DNA from: a virus | Virus record (IMG/VR): IMGVR_UViG_3300035698_031678 | Coordinates: 62,001 to 126,000 of that record | DNA length: 64,000 bases | Strand: one strand, 5' to 3' | Shown: in pieces, positions 17,160 to 24,740 of the stretch | Layout of the letters: every line of letters begins with the position of its first letter | Position numbering within the stretch: the first letter of the stretch is position 1 | The notes under the pieces: generated by a model | Told to the model about the DNA's origin: nothing | The model's database searches: none | What the model saw: the letters and a program-made list of their open reading frames with translations, nothing else | Program-made: the position numbers and the translations under genes

Positions 17160-17513
17160 ATGAAAACAAAACTATTAAAAGTTTACGATGAAATTGCTGG
17201 AAGAATCTCTACTAAGAACTTAGAAGTTGATGAAATATTTGCAATTATAAAATTTCAGAAGGCTATAAAAGAAAAGATAGATGGTTCTAGAGAAGTTCAG
17301 ATCTCACTTTTTAAACATTATGAGGTAAACCGAGACGAAGCTGGAAATCACGATTGGGCTGACCACGCTGACAAAGAAGAGATTACCAGTAAATTAAAAG
17401 ACATAATGGAAATGGATCACGAGGTGTTTCTTGAAGGTGTTTCCAAAGAAAAACTAGTAGAGGCAAGCATAGGTATGAGTATAGCCCAAATAACTCTTTT
17501 GCTAGAAATTTAA
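17160..17513 (+). CDS. Hypothetical acidic protein (117 aa)
   Basis: Acidic, helical, soluble. Contains HDWADHADKEEITSKLKDIMEMDH, which has a loop rich in Asp and His. It stands between the cupin and the amidase. No family recognised. Confidence 0.6.
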   Translation: MKTKLLKVYDEIAGRISTKNLEVDEIFAIIKFQKAIKEKIDGSREVQISLFKHYEVNRDEAGNHDWADHADKEEITSKLKDIMEMDHEVFLEGVSKEKLVEASIGMSIAQITLLLEI

Positions 17514-17524
17514 AATTTAATATC

Positions 17525-18154
17525 ATGAAAATAAAAGAAACTTATTTAGCTAGTGGTGGTTTTATGCCAATGTTAGATGCTGGTCATGCTGGCATGTCAA
17601 TGGGAAGTTATGGAACACCTGGTAAACGTTCACCAGACTGGGATAAAGGTGTTTATTATGAAGGGATGGGTAACCGTTGGTTTGTCAATGACATAATCAA
17701 AGAACTAGACCTTAGGAAAATACCTTATGCAACTGTTCATGATATTTATGATGATACTTCTCTTAGTAACAGAGTTAAAAATGCAAATGGCATCTTCAAG
17801 AAAAATCCTAAGGCTTATTTACTTAGCATCCACAGTAATGCTGGTGGTGGTACAGGATTCGAAGGATTTACCAGCGTTAATGAGACAATGAGTGATGTTA
17901 TTATTGAAAAATTCTTGCAAGCGCTCAAAGACGATTTTCCTGAAATGAAGCTGAGAAGTGACACAGTTGATGGAGACCTGGATAAAGAGGCTCAATTTAC
18001 AGTACTAACCGACACTCACTGTCCAGCAATGCTTTTAGAGTTTCTTTTTATGGACAACAAGAAAGACTACGATCTTCTATGGGATATGTCTTTTAGAAAG
18101 AGAATAGTTGATAGTACAGTTTGTGTTATAGAGAAGCTGTACAGAGGTAATTAG
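17525..18154 (+). CDS. N-acetylmuramoyl-L-alanine amidase (endolysin)
   Basis: 209 residues, amidase_3 family. LDAGHAG gives zinc ligand His21, Glu47 follows at the expected place, SIHSNAGGG gives His103, and the late CPAMLLEFLFMDN strand gives catalytic Glu172. It would cleave the bond between muramic acid and the stem peptide. No signal peptide or cell-wall-binding domain is visible, so release would need a holin; candidates lie 1-2 kb upstream. Followed by an A16 tract and a strong hairpin. Confidence 0.85.
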   Translation: MKIKETYLASGGFMPMLDAGHAGMSMGSYGTPGKRSPDWDKGVYYEGMGNRWFVNDIIKELDLRKIPYATVHDIYDDTSLSNRVKNANGIFKKNPKAYLLSIHSNAGGGTGFEGFTSVNETMSDVIIEKFLQALKDDFPEMKLRSDTVDGDLDKEAQFTVLTDTHCPAMLLEFLFMDNKKDYDLLWDMSFRKRIVDSTVCVIEKLYRGN

Positions 18155-18183
18155 AAAAAAAAAAAAAAAAGAAAAATTTACTA

Positions 18184-18223
18184 TTAAGTGCCATTATTGA
18201 AAAAATTCGATAATGGCACTTAA
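18184..18223. terminator. Strong inverted repeat after the amidase, with upstream A16 tract
   Basis: Arms TTAAGTGCCATTAT and ATAATGGCACTTAA (14 bp) can extend inward to a four-base loop. Sixteen consecutive A precede it at 18155-18170, giving a T-run if read leftward. On the plus strand the hairpin is not followed by a T-run, so it may be a processing or pause site rather than a classic terminator. It ends 2 bases before the likely start of the next gene. Confidence 0.6.
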
Positions 18224-18224
18224 A

Positions 18225-18515
18225 ATGGAAGAACAAACAAAAATGAAGAGACTTAAAGATTTTAAAGATCTTTTCAAATTCTGGGGTAATTTTTCTAATA
18301 AAACCAACAATAATAGAGTTACGGTGTACCTGGTTAGTGGATTAACTATGGGTTCAATTTCTACCGTAATAAGTAGAAAAATTAGATTACTCTTAGAAGA
18401 GCTTTCCGAAACAATTATCTTACATGATAAGGTTTGCTATACGGTAAGAGAACTTTACATTAAAGAAAATAGAACAATTATAATAACTAAAAGTAAAATT
18501 AACAAAATAAAATAA
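18225..18515 (+). CDS. Hypothetical basic protein (96 aa)
   Basis: The ATG at 18225 is preferred because the in-frame ATG at 18213 lies inside the hairpin arm. Lysine-rich, with one weakly hydrophobic stretch (VTVYLVSGLTMGSIST). First gene of the second small-gene block. No family recognised. Confidence 0.55.
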   Translation: MEEQTKMKRLKDFKDLFKFWGNFSNKTNNNRVTVYLVSGLTMGSISTVISRKIRLLLEELSETIILHDKVCYTVRELYIKENRTIIITKSKINKIK

Positions 18516-18808
18516 TGGCAAATCTATCAAAACAAAAAGACCTATCTAAATCAGAATTAGGAGAGGTTCTAGACAATTACAGCACATTAATTAAATTGCA
18601 AAACAACGAAGAAAACTACCTAGATGTATCTTTGAATAAATCATGTGTAGCTGGGAAAGTAAAACTTAGCAAAGTAACTACAAATGAAATGAGGTTTTAC
18701 GATGGCAAAACTGTAAGTAGAAAAGGCGTGTTTTATGAATTTAAGATGGGTCGTTTTGGAATAATGGAATGGGTTATTATCAGAAAAATAGAAATAATAA
18801 ACCTATAA
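18515..18808 (+). CDS. Hypothetical protein (97 aa)
   Basis: Overlaps the preceding gene by one base. A helical N-terminus is followed by a beta-rich part (VAGKVKLSKVTTNEMRFYDG, FYEFKMGRFGIMEWVII). No family recognised. Confidence 0.58.
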   Translation: MANLSKQKDLSKSELGEVLDNYSTLIKLQNNEENYLDVSLNKSCVAGKVKLSKVTTNEMRFYDGKTVSRKGVFYEFKMGRFGIMEWVIIRKIEIINL

Positions 18809-18810
18809 TT

Positions 18811-19317
18811 ATGGTGCTTAAAGAAATTGAAGAATTAGCAGATTTTTTTGACCATTTTGATGATGAAACTAAAAGGGCTAGAGATAATAAGGTAACCATC
18901 TTAGAATCTGAAATTAGCAAAGTTTTATTAGAAAAAATACACCAGGTGATACTAGATGAATTCAGTATCGTCTTTTTCAAAAACAGGATTAGAATGCTAT
19001 TTCTGACAGGTACTGGGGCTTTTCACGAGAAGAGATTAGGGTACATAATGTTAAAACATAAACATGTTGGCACTAATGAAAGCGCTGAAGACAAACTTAT
19101 AAGGTTAGGCAAGAATAAACCTTATGAGAATTCCATGTACGCCATATCATTGAAATTCTTAGATACTAAGATTAAAAGACTAGAAAAAGTATTATCTCTT
19201 ACTAATTATGGGAAACAGACCGTTAGTACTGGAATTATTGAAGAGAATAAAAATCTTAAGACTAAACTGAAAGAATACAAATACAGATTAGGACTTAAAG
19301 AGCAAAAATCAAAATAA
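18811..19317 (+). CDS. Hypothetical protein (168 aa) with C-terminal coiled coil
   Basis: The ATG at 18811, right after the upstream stop, is preferred over an in-frame ATG at 18769 inside the previous gene. Helical: ELADFFDHFDDETKRARD at the start and a lysine/leucine-rich end (IIEENKNLKTKLKEYKYRL) that could form a coiled coil. Function unknown. Confidence 0.6.
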   Translation: MVLKEIEELADFFDHFDDETKRARDNKVTILESEISKVLLEKIHQVILDEFSIVFFKNRIRMLFLTGTGAFHEKRLGYIMLKHKHVGTNESAEDKLIRLGKNKPYENSMYAISLKFLDTKIKRLEKVLSLTNYGKQTVSTGIIEENKNLKTKLKEYKYRLGLKEQKSK

Positions 19318-19318
19318 C

Positions 19319-19858
19319 ATGGTAACTAACTTAGAAGAGCTAAAACGATTTTTAGAAGGAAAGGGAATAAAACTTAAAGTACTTAGGACTGATGAATTTC
19401 TTTCTATAGACGAAATAACATTCAAGTACTTTGATGGAAACAGATTTCTATCGATAAGAGGAATGGGATCTAACAAGCTGCAAGTTTTAAAAAAAGAAAG
19501 TACTGCTATAAACAAGGAAGAAGCTGAGACTAATAAAGAAAAAAAGATATTGCTGAAAGTAAAGTCTTTGTTAGAATCTGAAGTTCAAGATGGAGAACCA
19601 ACTCTAAGACATTACAACGAACTTGTGGAATCAAGAAAATTAATGTCAAATCTGGTAGAAAAATGTGAATCAATAAGAGAGCTTTATCACCAAAATTGCG
19701 TTACAGCAGTACCAGGTAGAGTTAGAATAGAGTATTTAGGTGTTTACATTTCAGTAGACACTGAAAGAAGAATATTCATAAAAAGTGATGGAAACATTAA
19801 TCTTTCAGAAAGCCTAGAAGACATAACAACAATGGTAGAAAACATAAAAAATGCTTAG
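19319..19858 (+). CDS. Hypothetical protein (179 aa)
   Basis: Starts directly after the previous stop. A beta-like N-terminal part (IKLKVLRTDEFLSIDEITF), a long central helix (KEEAETNKEKKILLKVKSLL) and a C-terminal strand region (RVRIEYLGVYISVDTERRIF). Overlaps the next gene by 8 bases. No family recognised. Confidence 0.6.
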   Translation: MVTNLEELKRFLEGKGIKLKVLRTDEFLSIDEITFKYFDGNRFLSIRGMGSNKLQVLKKESTAINKEEAETNKEKKILLKVKSLLESEVQDGEPTLRHYNELVESRKLMSNLVEKCESIRELYHQNCVTAVPGRVRIEYLGVYISVDTERRIFIKSDGNINLSESLEDITTMVENIKNA

Positions 19859-20210
19859 TGTAAAACAAGGTCAGGGGATATACCTTGGGTTTTTTAGCAA
19901 AGATTGTCATTCATTTTCTATTAAAAAAAGTTATCTTAATTACTACTTTGGTAAAGAAGAGAATGAATTGGATCTTAGCATTTACTGTTCGTGTTTACTT
20001 TCTTATGAAGGCAGTTTAATGAAAGCCTTACTAAATGCGGAAAGATGGCTATCGTATAGTGATGGATTATTTTGGGATTATGAAGAAGAAAATTATTCTT
20101 TGGAAGACCCTATAGATTCATTTAAGTCTTTAGCGTTTGCTAATGACATAAACATTGATGGAATTGACGAAGATTCTGTAGCACACATAGTGTTAATAAA
20201 AACTAATTGA
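19851..20210 (+). CDS. Hypothetical acidic protein (119 aa)
   Basis: Acidic, aromatic-rich (YYFGKEENELDLSIYCSCLL, GLFWDYEEENYSLEDP). Ends with TGA, one of several genes showing that UGA is a normal stop in this genome. No family recognised. Confidence 0.58.
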   Translation: MLSVKQGQGIYLGFFSKDCHSFSIKKSYLNYYFGKEENELDLSIYCSCLLSYEGSLMKALLNAERWLSYSDGLFWDYEEENYSLEDPIDSFKSLAFANDINIDGIDEDSVAHIVLIKTN

Positions 20211-20214
20211 AATT

Positions 20215-20562
20215 GTGACAGAATTTAGCATAAAAAGATCTTTAAAAGATCACTATTTATTTGAATATCCAATAAAACAATTGATAGAAACCTTTGTACT
20301 TTTATTCAAACAAGAAAAGCAAGAACTTGTAAGACAATTTGAAAACAGATTAGAACCTATTTATGGTGAACAAAATTTTAGTAGTACTGTCTTTAATATA
20401 AGCGATATAATTGTTTTTAAATATTTCAATGATAGATTAACCTTTGCTGATAAAGCCTTTATCAGATGTGAAAAATTCAAAGAATATCCATTTTCAAATA
20501 AAATTAATGATTTAGAAGAGGGTCAACATCATGATAGAAGAAAACGTAATAAAGGGGTATAG
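20215..20562 (+). CDS. Hypothetical protein (115 aa), GTG start
   Basis: Begins with GTG four bases after the preceding stop; no ATG is available nearby in frame. Mostly helical with a basic end (GQHHDRRKRNKGV). It overlaps the next gene by 32 bases. No family recognised. Confidence 0.5.
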   Translation: MTEFSIKRSLKDHYLFEYPIKQLIETFVLLFKQEKQELVRQFENRLEPIYGEQNFSSTVFNISDIIVFKYFNDRLTFADKAFIRCEKFKEYPFSNKINDLEEGQHHDRRKRNKGV

Positions 20563-20743
20563 ATATTTGGTGCAACTAAGTATAAAACAAGACCATTTTA
20601 TGTTAAATATGTGGGATTACATAGAAAGTATAAAAACATTAGAAGAAGCGAATTCATTATGTGATGGACTGTTTGACAAAACGGTGCATAAATTACAATT
20701 AGTTGACTTGGAGAAAGATGAAATTATTAAAACCTGGACTTAG
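20531..20743 (+). CDS. Hypothetical small protein (70 aa)
   Basis: Starts inside the previous gene in another frame. Helical and acidic (DYIESIKTLEEANSLCDGLF). No family recognised; the long overlap lowers confidence in the exact start. Confidence 0.5.
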   Translation: MIEENVIKGYRYLVQLSIKQDHFMLNMWDYIESIKTLEEANSLCDGLFDKTVHKLQLVDLEKDEIIKTWT

Positions 20744-20785
20744 CGCCTTAATTATTTATAAAATCACGAATTAAAACCAATCAGA

Positions 20786-21331
20786 ATGAGTAAAAAAGCG
20801 GTTATATTAAAAGGACATATATGGACTGTAACTAAGCTAAAGTATCTCATAAAAAATGATGAGAGAGTATTAGAAAGGGCTATGATAAAAATAGAATCTA
20901 GGCAAACAGATAGAGAATCTAAATACCATAGCACAAGTAACGCTAATGGAGTTGGTTTTTCAAAATTTGATGCAAAACCCATGGGTGACATTGTTAAAGC
21001 CATGAAAGAGGGTAGAACTAGTATGCCAGAGCAGTGGAATCATGCTAAGAACACAATGCCAAAATATGCTAGTCAGCTTTTTAAAATGATGATAGAGGAT
21101 AACAACCTGACACAATTTCCTTTACCCATAGAGGACAACATAGTAAAGTCCTTAGATTATTGTTCTGCTTTATATGATTTAGTAGAACTCTATGGTGAAG
21201 GCATAGAATTTGCGTCATTGTTAAAACAGACTTCAGCAACTAAAAGAAATTTAGACAAAGCTGTAAACTTGCTAACATTACAAGGTAAGGTGTCAAGGAT
21301 AGGCACAAAAATAGTAGCAACAACTAAGTAA
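20786..21331 (+). CDS. Conserved phage/bacterial protein of unknown function
   Basis: 181 residues. The pattern W-T-x-x-K-L-K-x-L-I-x-x-x-D-x-x-x-x-R-A, then I-x-x-R-Q-T, then NGVGFSKFDA and a KYASQL helix is one I recognise from a widespread family in phages and plasmids with no assigned function. The last 60 residues (SLLKQTSATKRNLDKAVNLL) may be a winged helix. It ends just before the regulatory region that controls the next operon. Confidence 0.6.
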   Translation: MSKKAVILKGHIWTVTKLKYLIKNDERVLERAMIKIESRQTDRESKYHSTSNANGVGFSKFDAKPMGDIVKAMKEGRTSMPEQWNHAKNTMPKYASQLFKMMIEDNNLTQFPLPIEDNIVKSLDYCSALYDLVELYGEGIEFASLLKQTSATKRNLDKAVNLLTLQGKVSRIGTKIVATTK

Positions 21332-21517
21332 TGTGACATTCAGTCATAAGAAGTCATAAAATTAATAGTGACGTCATATTCTTTTGACAAAAAGTCATAA
21401 GTAATTGTATTTATGTTCTTCTTAAAAATTTCAATTTCAATATGACGTAAATACAAAACGGAACGATTTTTGAAAAGAAAATTTTGGAGATAATTCCGAA
21501 AATTTAAACAAACAATT
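21332..21517 (+). promoter_or_regulatory. Regulatory cassette: GTCAT motif cluster plus 45-bp core, copy A
   Basis: Non-coding. The left part carries five GTCAT or TGACGTCA-type motifs (around 21343, 21353, 21370, 21393 and 21442 on one strand or the other). The core at 21432-21476 matches the reverse complement of 47141-47185 at 44 of 45 bases. GATTTTTG within the core fits the Bacteroidetes -7 element TAnnTTTG at 7 of 8 positions. A conserved ATAATTCCGA block and an A-rich leader follow, then ATGGC in both copies. Reads as an early or middle promoter with a multi-site operator. Confidence 0.7.
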
Positions 21518-21823
21518 ATGGCAACTAGAGAAATCACAAAAGTAACACTACAAAACTCGATAGGAGAAAGAGGAGTTACAATCTTTAATCAGTACAACAA
21601 TGACTCAAGTGACAACAGTTCAAAATTCTACAGAGATCCAGAAGAGGCTCTTTCTGCAGTAAGCAAAACACTAGAAGGTAGCATTTACTTTCCTTGTAAT
21701 TGCAAAGGATATAACATTATAAGTTTTTTAGAAGATGGAGAAAAATTAGAAACTTTCATGGAAAAAGATAAACTAAAAGAATTCGTTGCCATTTTCCAGA
21801 AAAATAGTAAAGATATTCTATAA
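21518..21823 (+). CDS. Hypothetical protein (101 aa)
   Basis: First gene after the shared regulatory cassette, so probably abundant early. Soluble, acidic, containing YFPCNCKGYNIISFLEDGEK. No family recognised. The operon continues to the helicase. Confidence 0.6.
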   Translation: MATREITKVTLQNSIGERGVTIFNQYNNDSSDNSSKFYRDPEEALSAVSKTLEGSIYFPCNCKGYNIISFLEDGEKLETFMEKDKLKEFVAIFQKNSKDIL

Positions 21824-21878
21824 ACTTCCTACTAATAGTAGATTTCCAAGAAACAACAAAAACATTAAAACGAACGCA

Positions 21879-22049
21879 ATGAAAACATTTGAACTTACAA
21901 TATTTAAAGGAAACGAAAGAAAACAAACAAAGACAGTTAAAGTAAGTAGTCAAGAGGATTTAAAAGCTCAAAAAAATGGGTTTTGGTTGGAGTCACCTTA
22001 TAATAAAGCGAATCCAAAAAACTGGATGGGAACAAAAAGAATAAGATAA
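21879..22049 (+). CDS. Hypothetical small basic protein (56 aa)
   Basis: The ATG at 21879 is preferred over an in-frame ATG at 21786 inside the previous gene, because it follows a purine-rich leader and starts a compact beta-type domain (MKTFELTIFKGNERKQTKTV). Lysine-rich; nucleic-acid binding is possible. No family recognised. Confidence 0.55.
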   Translation: MKTFELTIFKGNERKQTKTVKVSSQEDLKAQKNGFWLESPYNKANPKNWMGTKRIR

Positions 22050-22081
22050 AAAGATTTTAACAACCCCTTTAAAACTAAAAT

Positions 22082-24118
22082 ATGGAAATAGTAAAAACTA
22101 AAAGTTCTCTCAAGTCAAAGAAAGAAGGTTTGAGAGATTACCAAGTCGAAGATAAAAAAAGCATATTAGAAGCGTTAAAAGCGCACCAATCAATAATTTA
22201 TTCTCTGCCTACTGGTGGTGGTAAAAGCGTTGTAGCTGCTGATCTGATAGATGATTACGTAAAAGAGGGTAAAAGAATATTCTTCACAGTACACAGAAGA
22301 AAGCTTCTTAAGCAAATGCAGTCTCATTTAGACAGTAAGAACATTGAGTCTGGTTTCTTATACGGTAAAGACACAAGTGTGTTAGACAAGCAAGTTGCTA
22401 TGGGTTCTATAAACACTGCACAAAGATCTGACAGATTGTTTCTTATAGCTGACCAAAAATATGACGTACTTTTCATAGACGAAGCCCACAGAGCGATTTC
22501 TACTGGTTATAACAAACTGATAGAAGAAATGGTACTAGCAAACCCTGAAATAAAAATAATAGGTCTTACTGCTACACCATACAGACTAGATAAAAAAGAC
22601 CTTTCTAAAAACTTCCAACTGATAGTAGAGTCACAGGAAACAACAGAAACTCTTATACAGAAAGGTTACTTAGCAAACTATAGAATTTATTCAACACCTA
22701 CCCACTTATTCAATAACGAAGTAGAGACTAATTCTAATGGAGATTTTAGAATGAGTCAGATGTCTCAATACATGAGAAAGAAAGAACTCATGGATTACGC
22801 AATAGAGAGCTATAAAAGGTATGCTGACAATAAGCAAATGTTGGTGTACTGTGTTGATGTTGACCATGCTAGAGCAACTGTTAATTCTTACGTAGAAGCT
22901 GGGTATACTAGTATTGATATTATTACTGGTAAAACACCAGAAGGGAAAAGAAACCAACTATATGACAACTTTGAGTCAGGTGATCTAAGAATACTAGTTT
23001 CAGTAGAGACTATGACAGAAGGTGTAGACTTACCAATGTGTAGTGTAATTCAGTCTCTAAGACCTACCAAATCTCTTACACTTTACTTACAGATGATTGG
23101 TAGAGGAATGAGACCTTACGGTGATGAAGAGCTAATAATACTAGACAATTCCATGAACTATTCTAGGTTAGGTACACCTATTACTAAGAGAGAATGGAGT
23201 CTAAGCTCTGAAAAATCAGGTAAAACTGTTAAAGACAAGTCAAAAGTGCTGGTTAAAATAGGTGATGATGGGAAATATCACATAGCAGATGAAGCTGAAG
23301 ATGTTGATTTTGGTCAAATAATAGAAATGGATTTTGGAGCGTTATCAGAGCAAAGCAGTGCAATGATAGAATTAGCCGAAAAGAGTAACAAAAACGTAAT
23401 TAGTAAGCACCAAGGAGAAATCGCAGACTTGGTTATTTGGATTATGAAAGGTTCTGACCAATACGAAAATTGGAAAATAGATAAGGAGTACCTTAAGCAA
23501 CACCTAACATATTCTAGTGGTTACCATCTTAACAAAATAAAGTTTATTAGAGCTGACAAGAACAGTCAAAACTTGAGTAGCGCTGCATTATATTTTAATT
23601 TTAATGAGGGCTTAGCTAGGTTGGAAATAAACCTACAACAGCAATACCATCCAGAATATTCTGAAGAACTAAGAGTTACAGCAGATTATGGAAAAATTGC
23701 AGGCTTCATCTACAAAGAAAGAAAGCATATTTCCAAAAAAGTAATAAGAATAGCAGAAAAGAAAACAGAAGTTACAGACTTACAAGCTATGAAGCAAAAG
23801 ATGAGGGAAAATAAGGAAGCTATGAATGAGAAGAAAATTGCTGACGCCATAGAACAAGGCAAAAGCATAAAGCTAATGGAAAAATTCAATCCATCCTTTT
23901 ATAACTCTGCTAAGTACAACTCTAATTGGTTTACAGAGGTTATTATAAGGTTCAACAACCAATCTACCTTACTAGTGAAAAACAGGGTTTCTATATTCGG
24001 AATAGACACATCTTGGTACAATAGAGAAAGTGAAGAACAAAAGTTAATAATAGAGACTAACTACATGCCAAAAGAAAGATTAATGGAAATCATAAAATCA
24101 GGATATGAAATTATTTAG
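22082..24118 (+). CDS. DEAH-box superfamily 2 helicase
   Basis: 678 residues. The motor motifs are complete: LRDYQ (Q-like, 17-21), Walker A PTGGGKS (43-49), DEAH (133-136), GLTATP motif III (161-166), and motif VI QMIGRGMRP near residue 340. The first 360 residues resemble SSL2/UvrB-type DNA helicases; the C-terminal 300 residues are less conserved and contain AEKKTEVTDLQAMKQKM, a helical stretch. T4 has a similarly placed SF2 helicase, UvsW, that unwinds branched DNA; that role here is inferred. It lies in the operon behind the GTCAT-type cassette and overlaps the next gene by 14 bases. Confidence 0.85.
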   Translation: MEIVKTKSSLKSKKEGLRDYQVEDKKSILEALKAHQSIIYSLPTGGGKSVVAADLIDDYVKEGKRIFFTVHRRKLLKQMQSHLDSKNIESGFLYGKDTSVLDKQVAMGSINTAQRSDRLFLIADQKYDVLFIDEAHRAISTGYNKLIEEMVLANPEIKIIGLTATPYRLDKKDLSKNFQLIVESQETTETLIQKGYLANYRIYSTPTHLFNNEVETNSNGDFRMSQMSQYMRKKELMDYAIESYKRYADNKQMLVYCVDVDHARATVNSYVEAGYTSIDIITGKTPEGKRNQLYDNFESGDLRILVSVETMTEGVDLPMCSVIQSLRPTKSLTLYLQMIGRGMRPYGDEELIILDNSMNYSRLGTPITKREWSLSSEKSGKTVKDKSKVLVKIGDDGKYHIADEAEDVDFGQIIEMDFGALSEQSSAMIELAEKSNKNVISKHQGEIADLVIWIMKGSDQYENWKIDKEYLKQHLTYSSGYHLNKIKFIRADKNSQNLSSAALYFNFNEGLARLEINLQQQYHPEYSEELRVTADYGKIAGFIYKERKHISKKVIRIAEKKTEVTDLQAMKQKMRENKEAMNEKKIADAIEQGKSIKLMEKFNPSFYNSAKYNSNWFTEVIIRFNNQSTLLVKNRVSIFGIDTSWYNRESEEQKLIIETNYMPKERLMEIIKSGYEII

Positions 24119-24347
24119 AATTTTTTTAAGAGATGGAACAACAAAACTTAAGAAGTTTTTAAACTCCACAGAACTAATGTTAGAATACAAAGGAGACATA
24201 AACTACGGTTGGTATCAAACAGAGATAACCTTTAGTAAGGCAGTAGAAAACATAAAAATAAATAGACCAAATACTATTAATTATGCCGAACAAGTCGTTA
24301 AAAATAATAGCATTCTTGAACTCAGAAGGAAAGGGATGTATCAGTAG
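24105..24347 (+). CDS. Hypothetical small basic protein (80 aa)
   Basis: Overlaps the helicase end by 14 bases and the following gene by 65 bases. Basic, with FLRDGTTKLKKFLNSTELML. The overlaps suggest coupled translation. No family recognised. Confidence 0.5.
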   Translation: MKLFRIFLRDGTTKLKKFLNSTELMLEYKGDINYGWYQTEITFSKAVENIKINRPNTINYAEQVVKNNSILELRRKGMYQ

Positions 24348-24675
24348 CAAAAAATTCAGAAGTAGCGTTAATAATAGCCTTTACGTTTATGACAAACAAA
24401 AAGATCCTTTGTTGGTAAAAGAATACAGCGCTAGCGATAACCTTGGCATATCAACACCAGAAATACATGTTATGGATTCTGGTAGAGACGTATTTTCAAT
24501 GATTGGTAATGCTATCGACTTAACTTCACTAAATTCTTTTATAAGAAAAGATTCCGCTACTAAAAGACTGAAAGAAGTTTCCACTATAGCTGTAGAAGAA
24601 CCAAAAGAGGAGGTTGAAGAGAAAACCACTAAAAAGGCTTACTCTGGGAGACGAAAGAGGAGTAACAAAAAATAG
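24283..24675 (+). CDS. Hypothetical protein with basic tail (130 aa)
   Basis: A globular first part (IIAFLNSEGKGCISSKKFRS) followed by an acidic linker (EEPKEEVEEKTTKKAYS) and a strongly basic end (GRRKRSNKK), a layout typical of nucleic-acid-associated proteins. Followed by a strong hairpin. No family recognised. Confidence 0.55.
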   Translation: MPNKSLKIIAFLNSEGKGCISSKKFRSSVNNSLYVYDKQKDPLLVKEYSASDNLGISTPEIHVMDSGRDVFSMIGNAIDLTSLNSFIRKDSATKRLKEVSTIAVEEPKEEVEEKTTKKAYSGRRKRSNKK

Positions 24676-24692
24676 AAACCAGAAACCATTCT

Positions 24693-24733
24693 TTTTTTAG
24701 CGCATTTTTTATTTGCAAAAATGCGCTAAAAAA
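24693..24733. terminator. 17-bp stem hairpin, probable bidirectional terminator
   Basis: Near-symmetrical structure with a GC core (AGCGCA/TGCGCT) flanked by T-runs on one arm and A-runs on the other. It separates the helicase operon from the ligase gene, whose ATG is 8 bases past it. Confidence 0.65.
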
Positions 24734-24740
24734 TATCACA

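Noticed and set aside
21340-21537. Minus-strand open frame across the GTCAT cassette
   Set aside because: It overlaps the conserved regulatory core and the start of the next gene, and the matching copy at 47.1 kb does not keep the frame.
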